Translations under genes and position numbers: made by a program
Source: Hydrogenophaga sp.
GTDB lineage: Bacteria; Pseudomonadota; Gammaproteobacteria; Burkholderiales; Burkholderiaceae_C
Reading direction: 5' to 3'
DNA length: 7,617 nucleotides
Assembly (NCBI GenBank): GCA_030684755.1
Contig: JAUXXN010000096.1
Span: 1 to 7,617, forward strand
Shown: positions 1-6,029 of the stretch, one piece after another
Layout: each line of letters begins with the position of its first letter
Numbering within the stretch: position 1 is the first letter of the stretch
The notes under the pieces: model-generated
Database searches by the model: none
The model's input: only the letters and a program-made list of their open reading frames with translations
Told to the model about the DNA's origin: nothing

Positions 1-1040
1 TGTCCTTGGCAAAAGAAGGTAAAGAGCAAAAACAGCGTGACACCTACACGAACCGGGACAAAGATCCGCGTGGTGATTGGCTGGCCGTACCGTTTCACGC
101 CCCCAATATTCGCGAAAACCTCACCTACAAAATCACCACCCCTGGTGGCAGGGAACTTTGGCCACCAAAAGGGCGCTGCTGGAGTACCACCGAAGACCTT
201 TACAAGAAGCTGCTAGCAGATAACCGGATCTATTTCGGTAAAGATGGCAATGGCATGGCACAGCGAAAGAAATTTTGGAGTGAGAGTGATGCCGATATGG
301 TGCCGTGGACGTGGTGGCCATACACCGATGCCGGTGACAACCGAGAGGCCAACAAAGAGATAAAGGCCATCGTCGGTGTCAGTGATATGGAGACGTTTCC
401 TACGCCGAAGCCCGTGAAGCTGGTCGAAAAAATCCTTGCCTTGTCAGCGCCAGCCGACGCACTGGTTTTGGATTCATTTGCAGGCAGTGGAACGACAGCC
501 CATGCGGTTCTGAAGGCGAATGCTTCCGATAATGGGCGGCGGCGTTTCATCATGATCGAAATGGAGGACTATGCAGAAAGAATCACCTCCAAGCGTGTTC
601 AGCGGGCCATGGAAGGATATGGCGAAGGCAAAGATGCTGCGTCAGCCCTCGGCGGCGACTTTGATTACTACACCATCGGCGAGCCCATCTTCCTACCCGA
701 CGACAACCTCAACGAAGCCGTGGGCACCGAAGCCATTCGCGCCTATGTGGCCTACAGCGAAGGCATTCCGACCGAAGATCAAACCACGGCAGACAACCCC
801 CACAGCCCGTACCTGCTGGGGCTGAACCGCGAAACGGCCTGGATCTTCCACTACGAACCCGAGCGGGCAACGTGCCTGGATATGGATTTTCTGGGTGGGC
901 TGCGTTTTGGCGGCAGCACCGGCGCGGGTAAGCCCGATACGGCCATCATTTATGCCGACCGCTGCCTGCTGTCGGCGGCCTTCATGGCGCAGCACGGCAT
1001 CATTTTCAAGAAGATTCCACGCGACATCACGCGCTTCTGA
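1..1040 (+). CDS. mod: Type III restriction-modification DNA methyltransferase (Mod), C-terminal part
   Basis: Mod subunit of a type III restriction-modification system; it methylates adenine in the target site using S-adenosylmethionine and also carries sequence recognition for Res. The frame is open to the left edge, so the true start and the N-terminal DPPY catalytic motif lie outside. Counting from the TTG at base 6, visible parts are YTN..DPRG (residues 14-22), a TPGGRxxWPPKGRCW block (45-59), DNRIYFGKDG (72-81), TWWPY (102-106), TPKPVKL (133-139, motif X-like) and the SAM-binding DSFAGSGTT (156-164, motif I). Motif I near the C terminus is the beta-class order of type III Mod enzymes. 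The last ~130 residues hold no motif I recognise. The stop lies 32 bp before res, so the two are very likely co-transcribed. Hand counting gives about 53% GC for bases 1-600 and about 61% for 601-960, a mild mosaic signal. Family assignment is firm; specificity cannot be read. Confidence 0.93.
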   Translation, partial: SLAKEGKEQKQRDTYTNRDKDPRGDWLAVPFHAPNIRENLTYKITTPGGRELWPPKGRCWSTTEDLYKKLLADNRIYFGKDGNGMAQRKKFWSESDADMVPWTWWPYTDAGDNREANKEIKAIVGVSDMETFPTPKPVKLVEKILALSAPADALVLDSFAGSGTTAHAVLKANASDNGRRRFIMIEMEDYAERITSKRVQRAMEGYGEGKDAASALGGDFDYYTIGEPIFLPDDNLNEAVGTEAIRAYVAYSEGIPTEDQTTADNPHSPYLLGLNRETAWIFHYEPERATCLDMDFLGGLRFGGSTGAGKPDTAIIYADRCLLSAAFMAQHGIIFKKIPRDITRF

Positions 1041-1072
1041 GCCAGAACCACACCACAGGGAACCGCAACACC

Positions 1073-3763
1073 ATGGAACTCAAGGACTACCAAACGCGGG
1101 TACTGCGCGATCTGGCCGATTATCTGGACGTGCTGGACCGCACCCCCAACCTGGCGCAGGCCTTTGCCGACTATTGGGTGGGCAAAGGGGTGCGCATGGG
1201 CAGCGCGGGCGGGCGGCAGGGCATGGAGCCCTACAAAAACACGGTGCCCGGTGTGCCGCATATTTGCGCCAAGGTGCCCACCGCCGGCGGCAAAACGTTC
1301 ATTGCGGTGAACGCGCTCGACACGATTTTCAGCGCACTCTCCAAGCGCAGCCCGATGCGGCCCAAGATGGTGGTGTGGCTGGTGCCATCGCTCACCATCT
1401 TGGACCAGACCGTTCAAGCACTTAACAACCCGGCCCACCCTTACCGCAAACGGCTAGACCAACTATTTCGCCACCGGGTGGCGGTGTATGAAAAGCGCGA
1501 CCTGCTGATGGGTGCCGGTTTTTCGTACGACACGGCGCAAGGGCAACTGTCCATCGTGGTGATGAGCTTTGATTCGCTGCGCGCCAAAAATAAGGAAGAC
1601 CGCAAGATTTTTCAGGAAAACGGCAACTTGGCCTCGTTCCTGCTGCCCGACAACGGGGACAGCGGCGACTGTTTGCTGCCCGAGCACGACGCGTCGGCCT
1701 TGATCAACGTGATCCGGCGGCTGCGGCCCGTGGTGGTGGTGGACGAGAGCCACAACGCGGAAAGCCTGCTGTCGGTGGAGATGATGAAGAACCTGAACCC
1801 GGACTTCATCCTGGACCTGACGGCCACGCCGCGCAACAACAGCAACATCATCAGCTTCGTGGATGCGCTGGCGCTCAAAAACCAGCACATGGTGAAGCTG
1901 CCGGTGATTGTGGCCAACCGCAGCAGCAAGACCGAGGTGATGGAGTCGGCACTCATTCTTCGCGGGCAGTTGGAAGCCATGGCCGACAAAGAAGCCGCTG
2001 CAGGCGGCAAACGCATTCGACCCATCGTGCTGTTTCAGGCGCAGCCCCGCACGGCAGACGACAACACGACGTTTGAGAAGATTCGCGACAAGCTGATCGA
2101 GTGGAAGGTGCCCGCCGAGCAGATCAAGATCAAAACCGCCGACATCAACGAACTCAAGGGCGTGGACCTGATGGGCCGCGATTGCCCGGTGCGCTACATC
2201 ATCACGGTGAACGCGCTCAAGGAAGGCTGGGATTGCCCGAACGCCTACATCCTGGCGTCGCTGGCCGACAAAACTTCGGCGGTGGATGTGGAGCAGATTC
2301 TGGGTCGCGTGCTGCGCATGCCTCATGTACAACAGCACAGCCACGACCTGTTGAATTTGTCGTATGTGTTCACGGCCAGTAACCGCTTCATGGACACCTT
2401 GCAAAGCGTGGTGAAGGGCTTGAACCGGGCGGGCTTTACCGACAAGGACTTTCGCGCAGTGGAAGAGGAAAGCCCCACGCCGGTGCCTGACAACGCCACA
2501 CCCGCAAAGACCCTGAACTTGTTTGACGCTGTGCCAGCAGCAACAGGCCGTGAAGAGGATGGTTTGGATTTGGGTGCGCCCGCGCCCGATTGGCAAACAG
2601 CGGCCCAACTGCCCGAAGCGGGCGAGGCGGCTATGGAACCCGCTGCGGTTGCGGTTTCACCTGCGGCCTCATTTGTCGAACAAATCAAGGCCCAGGCACA
2701 GGCCGAAAACGAGGCTTTTGAAGCCAAGGCCCAAGCCGCCGAAGAAGGTGTGACCCCAGAACTGGAGGACAAAATGAACCGCCACCGCTTGAAAGATGTG
2801 TTTCGTGAAGATGCGACCAATCTGGCGCTTCCGCAGTTTTTCATCAAGGTCCAGAACGGGGGGTTCTTCGACACGAACCAGCCGTTTCAACTTTTTGAGA
2901 AGGAAGAGTTGTTGAAGGAATTTCGGTTGTCGCAAGCCGATGCGGCGATCAATTTTGACGACGTTGAAACCGAGTTGTACCGCGTGGACCTGGAGCAGTT
3001 GGGCGACGAAAACTACGCGCCCAAGGCTTTCAAGCTGGCGGTGAACGAGCGGGCGCGGTTCACGGCTTACCTGCTGAGCCTGCCGCAGGAAAGCCAGATC
3101 GCCAACCTGGTGACGCGGCTCACCGAGTTGATCGGCAACATGTACCCGATCAGCGACCCGGAGGTGAAGGCGTATGTGCGCCGCATCGTGTCCGATATGA
3201 GCGCGGATCAGGTGCGCGACTGCATTGAGCGGGATGTGGCCTATGTGCGCAAAATCAAGAAAAAGATTTCAACGCTGGCCGATGTGCATGCACTGAAAAC
3301 CTTTGTTGATTTGCTGGATATGGACCGTATCGTTATTCAGCCGGGGTTTCAACTGCCCGAGTCGATTACGCCCAGCGCCAACGCCAGTTCGGTGCCGAAA
3401 AGCATCTATACGACCGAGGCCGCCATGGGCGACTTCGAGCGACGGCTTATCAACGATATTGCCAATCTGGAGAGCGTGAAGTGGTGGCACCGCAATCTGT
3501 CGCGCGGCAAGGGTTTTCGCATCAACGGCTTCCTCAATCACTATCCAGATTTCATCGTCAAAACCAAGGCGGGCAAGATCATCGCGCTGGAAACCAAAGG
3601 CGATGACCGCGACAACAGCGACTCTGAATTGAAGCTCAAGCTGGGCAAACTCTGGGAATCCAAGGCTGGGCGGGACTACCGCTACATGATGGTTTTCGAG
3701 AACAACCCGATTGATGGGGCGGAGCGCCTGACGGATGCGTTGAAGAAAATCGCACAGCTCTGA
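1073..3763 (+). CDS. res: Type III restriction enzyme Res subunit (SF2 helicase plus PD-(D/E)XK nuclease)
   Basis: ATP-driven DNA translocase/endonuclease that cleaves unmethylated DNA together with Mod. At 896 residues it is near the family's usual length. Motifs in order: N-terminal YQ motif (LKDYQ, 3-7), Walker A VPTAGGKT (68-75), motif II VVVDESHN (221-228; DESH), motif III LTATP (249-253), motif V ALKEGWDCPNA (381-391), arginine-finger motif VI QILGRVLRMP (408-417), and a C-terminal nuclease signature PDFIV (825-829) followed by ETKGD (840-844), giving D826, E840 and K842 of a PD-(D/E)XK site. All key residues are present, so the enzyme looks intact. Residues ~462-565 form a low-complexity Ala/Pro/Glu/Gln linker between helicase and C-terminal parts. 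AGGGA at 1057-1061 lies 11 bp before the ATG, a slightly long ribosome-site spacing. The next gene starts 4 or 19 bp after the stop, extending the operon. Confidence 0.94.
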   Translation: MELKDYQTRVLRDLADYLDVLDRTPNLAQAFADYWVGKGVRMGSAGGRQGMEPYKNTVPGVPHICAKVPTAGGKTFIAVNALDTIFSALSKRSPMRPKMVVWLVPSLTILDQTVQALNNPAHPYRKRLDQLFRHRVAVYEKRDLLMGAGFSYDTAQGQLSIVVMSFDSLRAKNKEDRKIFQENGNLASFLLPDNGDSGDCLLPEHDASALINVIRRLRPVVVVDESHNAESLLSVEMMKNLNPDFILDLTATPRNNSNIISFVDALALKNQHMVKLPVIVANRSSKTEVMESALILRGQLEAMADKEAAAGGKRIRPIVLFQAQPRTADDNTTFEKIRDKLIEWKVPAEQIKIKTADINELKGVDLMGRDCPVRYIITVNALKEGWDCPNAYILASLADKTSAVDVEQILGRVLRMPHVQQHSHDLLNLSYVFTASNRFMDTLQSVVKGLNRAGFTDKDFRAVEEESPTPVPDNATPAKTLNLFDAVPAATGREEDGLDLGAPAPDWQTAAQLPEAGEAAMEPAAVAVSPAASFVEQIKAQAQAENEAFEAKAQAAEEGVTPELEDKMNRHRLKDVFREDATNLALPQFFIKVQNGGFFDTNQPFQLFEKEELLKEFRLSQADAAINFDDVETELYRVDLEQLGDENYAPKAFKLAVNERARFTAYLLSLPQESQIANLVTRLTELIGNMYPISDPEVKAYVRRIVSDMSADQVRDCIERDVAYVRKIKKKISTLADVHALKTFVDLLDMDRIVIQPGFQLPESITPSANASSVPKSIYTTEAAMGDFERRLINDIANLESVKWWHRNLSRGKGFRINGFLNHYPDFIVKTKAGKIIALETKGDDRDNSDSELKLKLGKLWESKAGRDYRYMMVFENNPIDGAERLTDALKKIAQL

Positions 3764-3769
3764 ACGGAT

Positions 3770-3773
3770 GGGA
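3770..3773 (+). promoter_or_regulatory. Probable ribosome binding site favouring the ATG at 3783
   Basis: GGGA lies 9 bp before the ATG at 3783. The in-frame ATG at 3768 has no purine-rich site at useful spacing and sits only 4 bp after the res stop. I therefore prefer 3783; starting at 3768 would add five residues (MGSVD). Confidence 0.5.
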
Positions 3774-3782
3774 TCGGTTGAC

Positions 3783-4667
3783 ATGAACCCCATCATCGAC
3801 ATTCCCATGGATGCCCGTGAGGACACCGAGCAGCTGGGAAGCAAACCCAAGTTTTGGGTCCTCCTGGAAGACAAGCGGTGGCTGTTCAAGGAGGCGCGTC
3901 CCAACACAGGCGAGGATTGGTCAGAGAAAGCAGCGGCAGAGATTGCGAAGGCTTTGGGTATCAGGGCGGCAACCGTCGAACTCGCCAAGTACGGTGACAA
4001 GCGCGGCTGCATTTCACTGAACTTTGTCGATGTGAACGCTGGCGAGGCGCTGGTGCACGGAAACGAAATTCTTGCACTGAGAGTGACGGGCTATGACAAG
4101 GACAAGATCTTTCGTCAGTCTGACCACACGCTCGAAAATATCGATGCCGCCATCCGGGGGTTGTTTCCCGCCGACCGCGCCGAGGCCATCCTCACGGAGC
4201 TCGCGGGTTATATGGTTCTGGACGCATTGATAGGCAATACCGACCGTCATCACGAAAACTGGGGACTTTTGGCGGGCTTGCAGAGCGATCCGCAGATGCT
4301 GAAGTTGAGTGTTGCCCCCAGTTTTGACCACGCATCTTCATTGGGGAGAGAACTGCAGGATGGGCGCAGGCGGGAATTGCTGGCCGCAAACCGTGTGGGG
4401 TGGTACGTTGGAAAGGGACGCGGCGGCATGTTTCGAGGGCCGAACGAACGCCATGGGGAGAACCCACTTCGCTTTGTTCAAGTGGCGGCGAGAGCGTATC
4501 CTGTATTTTTCAGACCAGCGCTGGACCGTATTGCAGCCTTAAAAAGCAGTGAAGTGAGAGAAATTTTCGAAGCACTTCCCGCAGAGCGCGCCTCAGAAGA
4601 GGCAAAAAGTTTCGCACAAGCGATGGTCTCTCGTGCGCAAGCATCCTTGATTGAGATTTTGAAATGA
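3783..4667 (+). CDS. HipA-family Ser/Thr kinase core lacking the HipA N-terminal domain
   Basis: Kinase of the HipA family; known members phosphorylate proteins such as glutamyl-tRNA synthetase and act as toxins, but the substrate here is unknown. In the 294-residue product I see a likely ATP-binding lysine in WLFKEARP (K36), a following helix with glutamate (SEKAAAEIAKALGI, 47-60), the catalytic loop LIGNTDRHHENWGLL (149-163) with probable catalytic D154 and metal-binding N159, and the DFG-equivalent PSFDHASSLG (179-188, D182). These match HipA kinases well. E. coli HipA is about 440 residues with an N-terminal domain; here the protein begins almost directly with the kinase fold, like the HipT half of HipBST systems. 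No HipB-type gene adjoins it. It sits in the operon with res upstream, and its stop overlaps the next start (ATGA, 4664-4667), so translational coupling to the HIRAN protein is likely. A defence role is inference from context. Confidence 0.86.
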   Translation: MNPIIDIPMDAREDTEQLGSKPKFWVLLEDKRWLFKEARPNTGEDWSEKAAAEIAKALGIRAATVELAKYGDKRGCISLNFVDVNAGEALVHGNEILALRVTGYDKDKIFRQSDHTLENIDAAIRGLFPADRAEAILTELAGYMVLDALIGNTDRHHENWGLLAGLQSDPQMLKLSVAPSFDHASSLGRELQDGRRRELLAANRVGWYVGKGRGGMFRGPNERHGENPLRFVQVAARAYPVFFRPALDRIAALKSSEVREIFEALPAERASEEAKSFAQAMVSRAQASLIEILK

Positions 4668-5407
4668 GCACTTTGTTTGTTGCCTGGCAGGCTCCCGACC
4701 CCACCAGGGCGTGGTTTCCCATTGGTCGACTGGATGTATCTAACGACCGCAAAGACTATGTGTTTCGCTACACGCATGGGGCCAAGCACGCGCACGACCG
4801 AGCTGGGTTCGAGCCCTTGATTGCGTTCCCCGACTTTGACCGGCGTTATGAAGCGAACGCCCTTTTCCCGCTGTTCAAGAACCGCGTTCTAGAACCGAAT
4901 CGAAAAGATTTTGCTGAGTATTTGCAGTGGCTGGATATGGACCCCGCCAACGCGGACCCGATTGAGATTCTTGGCCTCACGGGCGGTGAACGGCAAACCG
5001 ACAGCCTGGAGGTTTTCCCAGAAGTACGAAAGTTGTCTGATGGCACGATCCAGTGCCGTTTTTTCTTGCATGGCCTGCGGCATGTGTCCGCTGCTGCACG
5101 CGAAAGAGCGGAGCGGCTGAGCGTTGGCGAAGCCTTGCAGGTGGCGATTGAAGTGAACAACCCAGCGACCACTTATGCAGTTCAGCTACAGACAGCAGAC
5201 TGTCACATGATTGGCTGGGCACCCCGGTATTTGGTGGACGACCTTCGGGCGGCACTGCTCGACCATTCGACCATCACAGCAAAAGTCCAACGCATCAACC
5301 GGTTGGGTGCACCGTTTGCACGGCGTGTGTTGGTGGAATTGCGCGGTGGTGTGCCTGCGGCTTTCGAGCCGATGACGTCTGATGAATACCAAGTCATGGG
5401 GTCGTAG
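4664..5407 (+). CDS. HIRAN-domain protein with HipA_N-like N-terminal half
   Basis: 247 residues with no signal peptide or membrane segment, so probably cytoplasmic. The C-terminal part (about 131-226) looks like a HIRAN domain: RFFLHGLRH (132-140), VNNPATTYAV (164-173) where the family has a D/NNP..pyAV pattern, and MIGWAPRYL (182-190) matching the typical IGYVPR block. HIRAN domains in HLTF/Rad5 helicases bind 3' ends of single-stranded DNA, so a DNA-end or damage sensor is plausible. The N-terminal ~120 residues (VAWQ 7-10, FPIGRLD 18-24, YVFRYTHGA 32-40, FEPLIAFPDF 49-58, LFPLFKNRVLEP 67-78) follow the order of a HipA N-terminal domain (GxL, F.Y, hydrophobic-P block, then FF/LF with N..LP). 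This likeness is by eye and is weaker than the HIRAN call. The start overlaps the kinase stop by ATGA, which argues for a physical partnership with the kinase. The function of the pair is not established here. Confidence 0.8.
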   Translation: MSTLFVAWQAPDPTRAWFPIGRLDVSNDRKDYVFRYTHGAKHAHDRAGFEPLIAFPDFDRRYEANALFPLFKNRVLEPNRKDFAEYLQWLDMDPANADPIEILGLTGGERQTDSLEVFPEVRKLSDGTIQCRFFLHGLRHVSAAARERAERLSVGEALQVAIEVNNPATTYAVQLQTADCHMIGWAPRYLVDDLRAALLDHSTITAKVQRINRLGAPFARRVLVELRGGVPAAFEPMTSDEYQVMGS

Positions 5408-5428
5408 GCTTGGTTTGAACGAATCCAG

Positions 5429-5534
5429 CCGAAGCCCAGACCCTGCACCAGCCCGGTCAGCTCCCCTGGCGCGCTGACCGGGCGATAAGCCGGTGCAGCA
5501 GCCCCTGCGCCACCGCCGCGCACAAGGCAAAGGC
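5429..5534 (+). repeat. Direct repeat copy A (transporter 3' end), partner at 6490-6605
   Basis: Bases 5451-5532 match 6522-6603 at 74 of 82 positions without a gap. The match continues through the transporter stop codon into the flank, with 5429-5443 similar to 6490-6504 after a 10-bp length difference. Both copies have the same orientation and flank the HipB/HipA_N cassette. Identity stops sharply near 5534/6605, as expected of a recombination junction. The 90% identity means the copies came from diverged alleles or are old. Confidence 0.85.
5451..5483. terminator. Perfect 11-bp inverted repeat, possible terminator after the HIRAN gene
   Basis: GCCCGGTCAGC at 5451-5461 pairs with GCTGACCGGGC at 5473-5483 around an 11-base loop, a very stable GC-rich hairpin 43 bp after the HIRAN stop. 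There is no T-run on either strand, so intrinsic termination is doubtful. The arms are not conserved in the homologous copy at 6522-6554, which makes a specific function less certain. Confidence 0.35.
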
Positions 5535-5537
5535 CGC
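5457..5537 (-). pseudogene. Remnant of the C terminus of a Bcr/CflA-type MFS transporter
   Basis: Read on the minus strand, this encodes 26 residues and a stop. From its third residue, 22 of 24 positions match the C terminus of the transporter at 6528-7617 (both contain LCAAVAQGLLHRL and ARSARQG; differences I/V and S/R). Upstream the frame meets a TGA within nine codons and resembles nothing in the transporter, so only the last part of a gene is left. The preserved frame and synonymous differences show it derives from a real, diverged copy. It sits just downstream of and antisense to the HIRAN gene, and probably marks where the restriction operon was joined to the chromosome. Confidence 0.82.
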
Positions 5538-5562
5538 GAGTTGTACCGTGCACTGTCATTAG

Positions 5563-5580
5563 TATGCGCCAAGATGCATA
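5563..5580. promoter_or_regulatory. HipB-type operator O1, exact TATGC-N8-GCATA
   Basis: Perfect palindrome with 5-bp arms and an 8-bp spacer (18 bp total). The E. coli HipB operator is TATCC-N8-GGATA, with the same arm length and spacing but one changed base pair per arm. Its centre is 41 bp from the next exact copy. Confidence 0.65.
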
Positions 5581-5588
5581 AATTACCC

Positions 5589-5600
5589 ATGCGGCAGCAT
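5589..5600. repeat. Short palindrome ATGC-N4-GCAT between operators O1 and O2
   Basis: Half-sites ATGC and GCAT at a 4-bp spacing (ATGCGGCAGCAT). It uses the same half-sites as the flanking operators but with the wrong spacing for a HipB-type dimer, so it may be an accessory site or chance. Confidence 0.3.
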
Positions 5601-5603
5601 TTA

Positions 5604-5621
5604 TATGCGAAAAAACGCATA
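5604..5621. promoter_or_regulatory. HipB-type operator O2, exact TATGC-N8-GCATA
   Basis: Second exact copy; the symmetry extends one more base (TATGCG, six A, CGCATA). The A-tract in the centre may help bending. Same geometry as O1, about four helical turns away, which would put both dimers on one DNA face. Confidence 0.65.
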
Positions 5622-5676
5622 AACCCATACAGCAGCCGATTGCCGCCTATTGCGACAGCAAAGGCTCATCCCAAAA

Positions 5677-5694
5677 TATGCGTTTGTTGTTATT
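5677..5694. promoter_or_regulatory. Weak operator-like site O3
   Basis: Left arm TATGC is exact and the right arm is TTATT instead of GCATA, giving 7 of 10 arm positions. Listed mainly because its centre lies 40 bp from O4, mirroring the 41 bp between O1 and O2. Low confidence on its own. Confidence 0.3.
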
Positions 5695-5716
5695 GTTTAA
5701 ACCGTAAATGTTTTTT

Positions 5717-5734
5717 TATGACCACAGACGCATA
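5717..5734. promoter_or_regulatory. Operator-like site O4 over the start codon of the HipB-like gene
   Basis: TATGA-N8-GCATA matches the O1/O2 consensus at 9 of 10 arm positions and overlaps the ATG at 5718. Binding here would block transcription or early elongation, fitting tight autorepression. Confidence 0.5.
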
Positions 5735-6029
5735 TTTTCGCAAGGAACCCCTGGACAACCTACCGGCCGTAGGGCGGCAGTTCCGTGCCTTGCGCAAAGC
5801 AGCAGGCAAAACACAGGTAGAGGTGGCTTCGGCTGTGGGCATGCGCCAAGAGGCCCTGTCCCGATTCGAGTCCGGGGCAGGCAACGATTTTTCGGCGGCC
5901 AAACTGTTGCGATTGCTCCGGGTGCTCGGTCACGAGGTGCAGTTCACCCCGCTGGTTCGCCGCCCCACCCTTGACGAGGTGCTCAGTGAGGTCAAGAGCG
6001 GCACCAATACCGGTCCGAGTGCACGATGA
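5718..6029 (+). CDS. HipB-like XRE-family transcriptional repressor (antitoxin type)
   Basis: 103 residues with an XRE/Cro-type helix-turn-helix over about 17-72: VGRQFRALRKAAG (18-30), KTQVEVASAVGM (31-42), recognition helix around RQEALSRFESG (43-53), then FSAAKLLRLLRVLGHEVQFTP (58-78), a tail typical of HipB-like antitoxins. It should dimerise, bind the palindromes upstream and repress its own operon. I take the ATG at 5718: upstream in-frame codons are cysteine-rich and unlike this family, and the DNA there carries operators. No ribosome site is visible, so initiation may be weak or on a short leader. The next ORF overlaps by ATGA, the usual hipB-hipA/hipS layout. Its neighbour lacks a kinase, so what it neutralises, if anything, is unclear. 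Confidence 0.83.
   Translation: MTTDAYFRKEPLDNLPAVGRQFRALRKAAGKTQVEVASAVGMRQEALSRFESGAGNDFSAAKLLRLLRVLGHEVQFTPLVRRPTLDEVLSEVKSGTNTGPSAR

Larger units (their letters stand above)
5545..5717 (+). promoter_or_regulatory. AT-rich control region of the HipB-like gene
   Basis: GC falls to about 42% by hand count at 5581-5700, well below the flanking genes, and the stretch holds repeated TATGC/GCATA half-sites. It must carry the promoter for the HipB-like gene, but no convincing -35/-10 pair is visible; TTGCGA (5650-5655) with AAATAT (5674-5679) at 18 bp is only a weak candidate. There is no Shine-Dalgarno sequence ahead of the ATG at 5718. Autorepression is the expected control for a HipB family gene. 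Confidence 0.55.

Noticed and set aside
6..8. TTG as the start of the methyltransferase gene
   Set aside because: The frame is open to the edge and the catalytic DPPY motif of Mod must lie upstream, so this is an internal leucine codon.
1463..2608. 381-residue open frame on the minus strand
   Set aside because: It lies fully inside res, is His/Val/Arg-rich in the manner of antisense frames in GC-rich genes, and shows no family motif.
1..3763. Phase-variable simple repeats in mod or res
   Set aside because: I saw no long homopolymer or tandem tetra/pentanucleotide tract in the visible parts of either gene.
5493..5717. Upstream extension of the HipB-like frame
   Set aside because: The residues are cysteine-rich and unlike the family, and the DNA contains the transporter remnant and palindromic operators.
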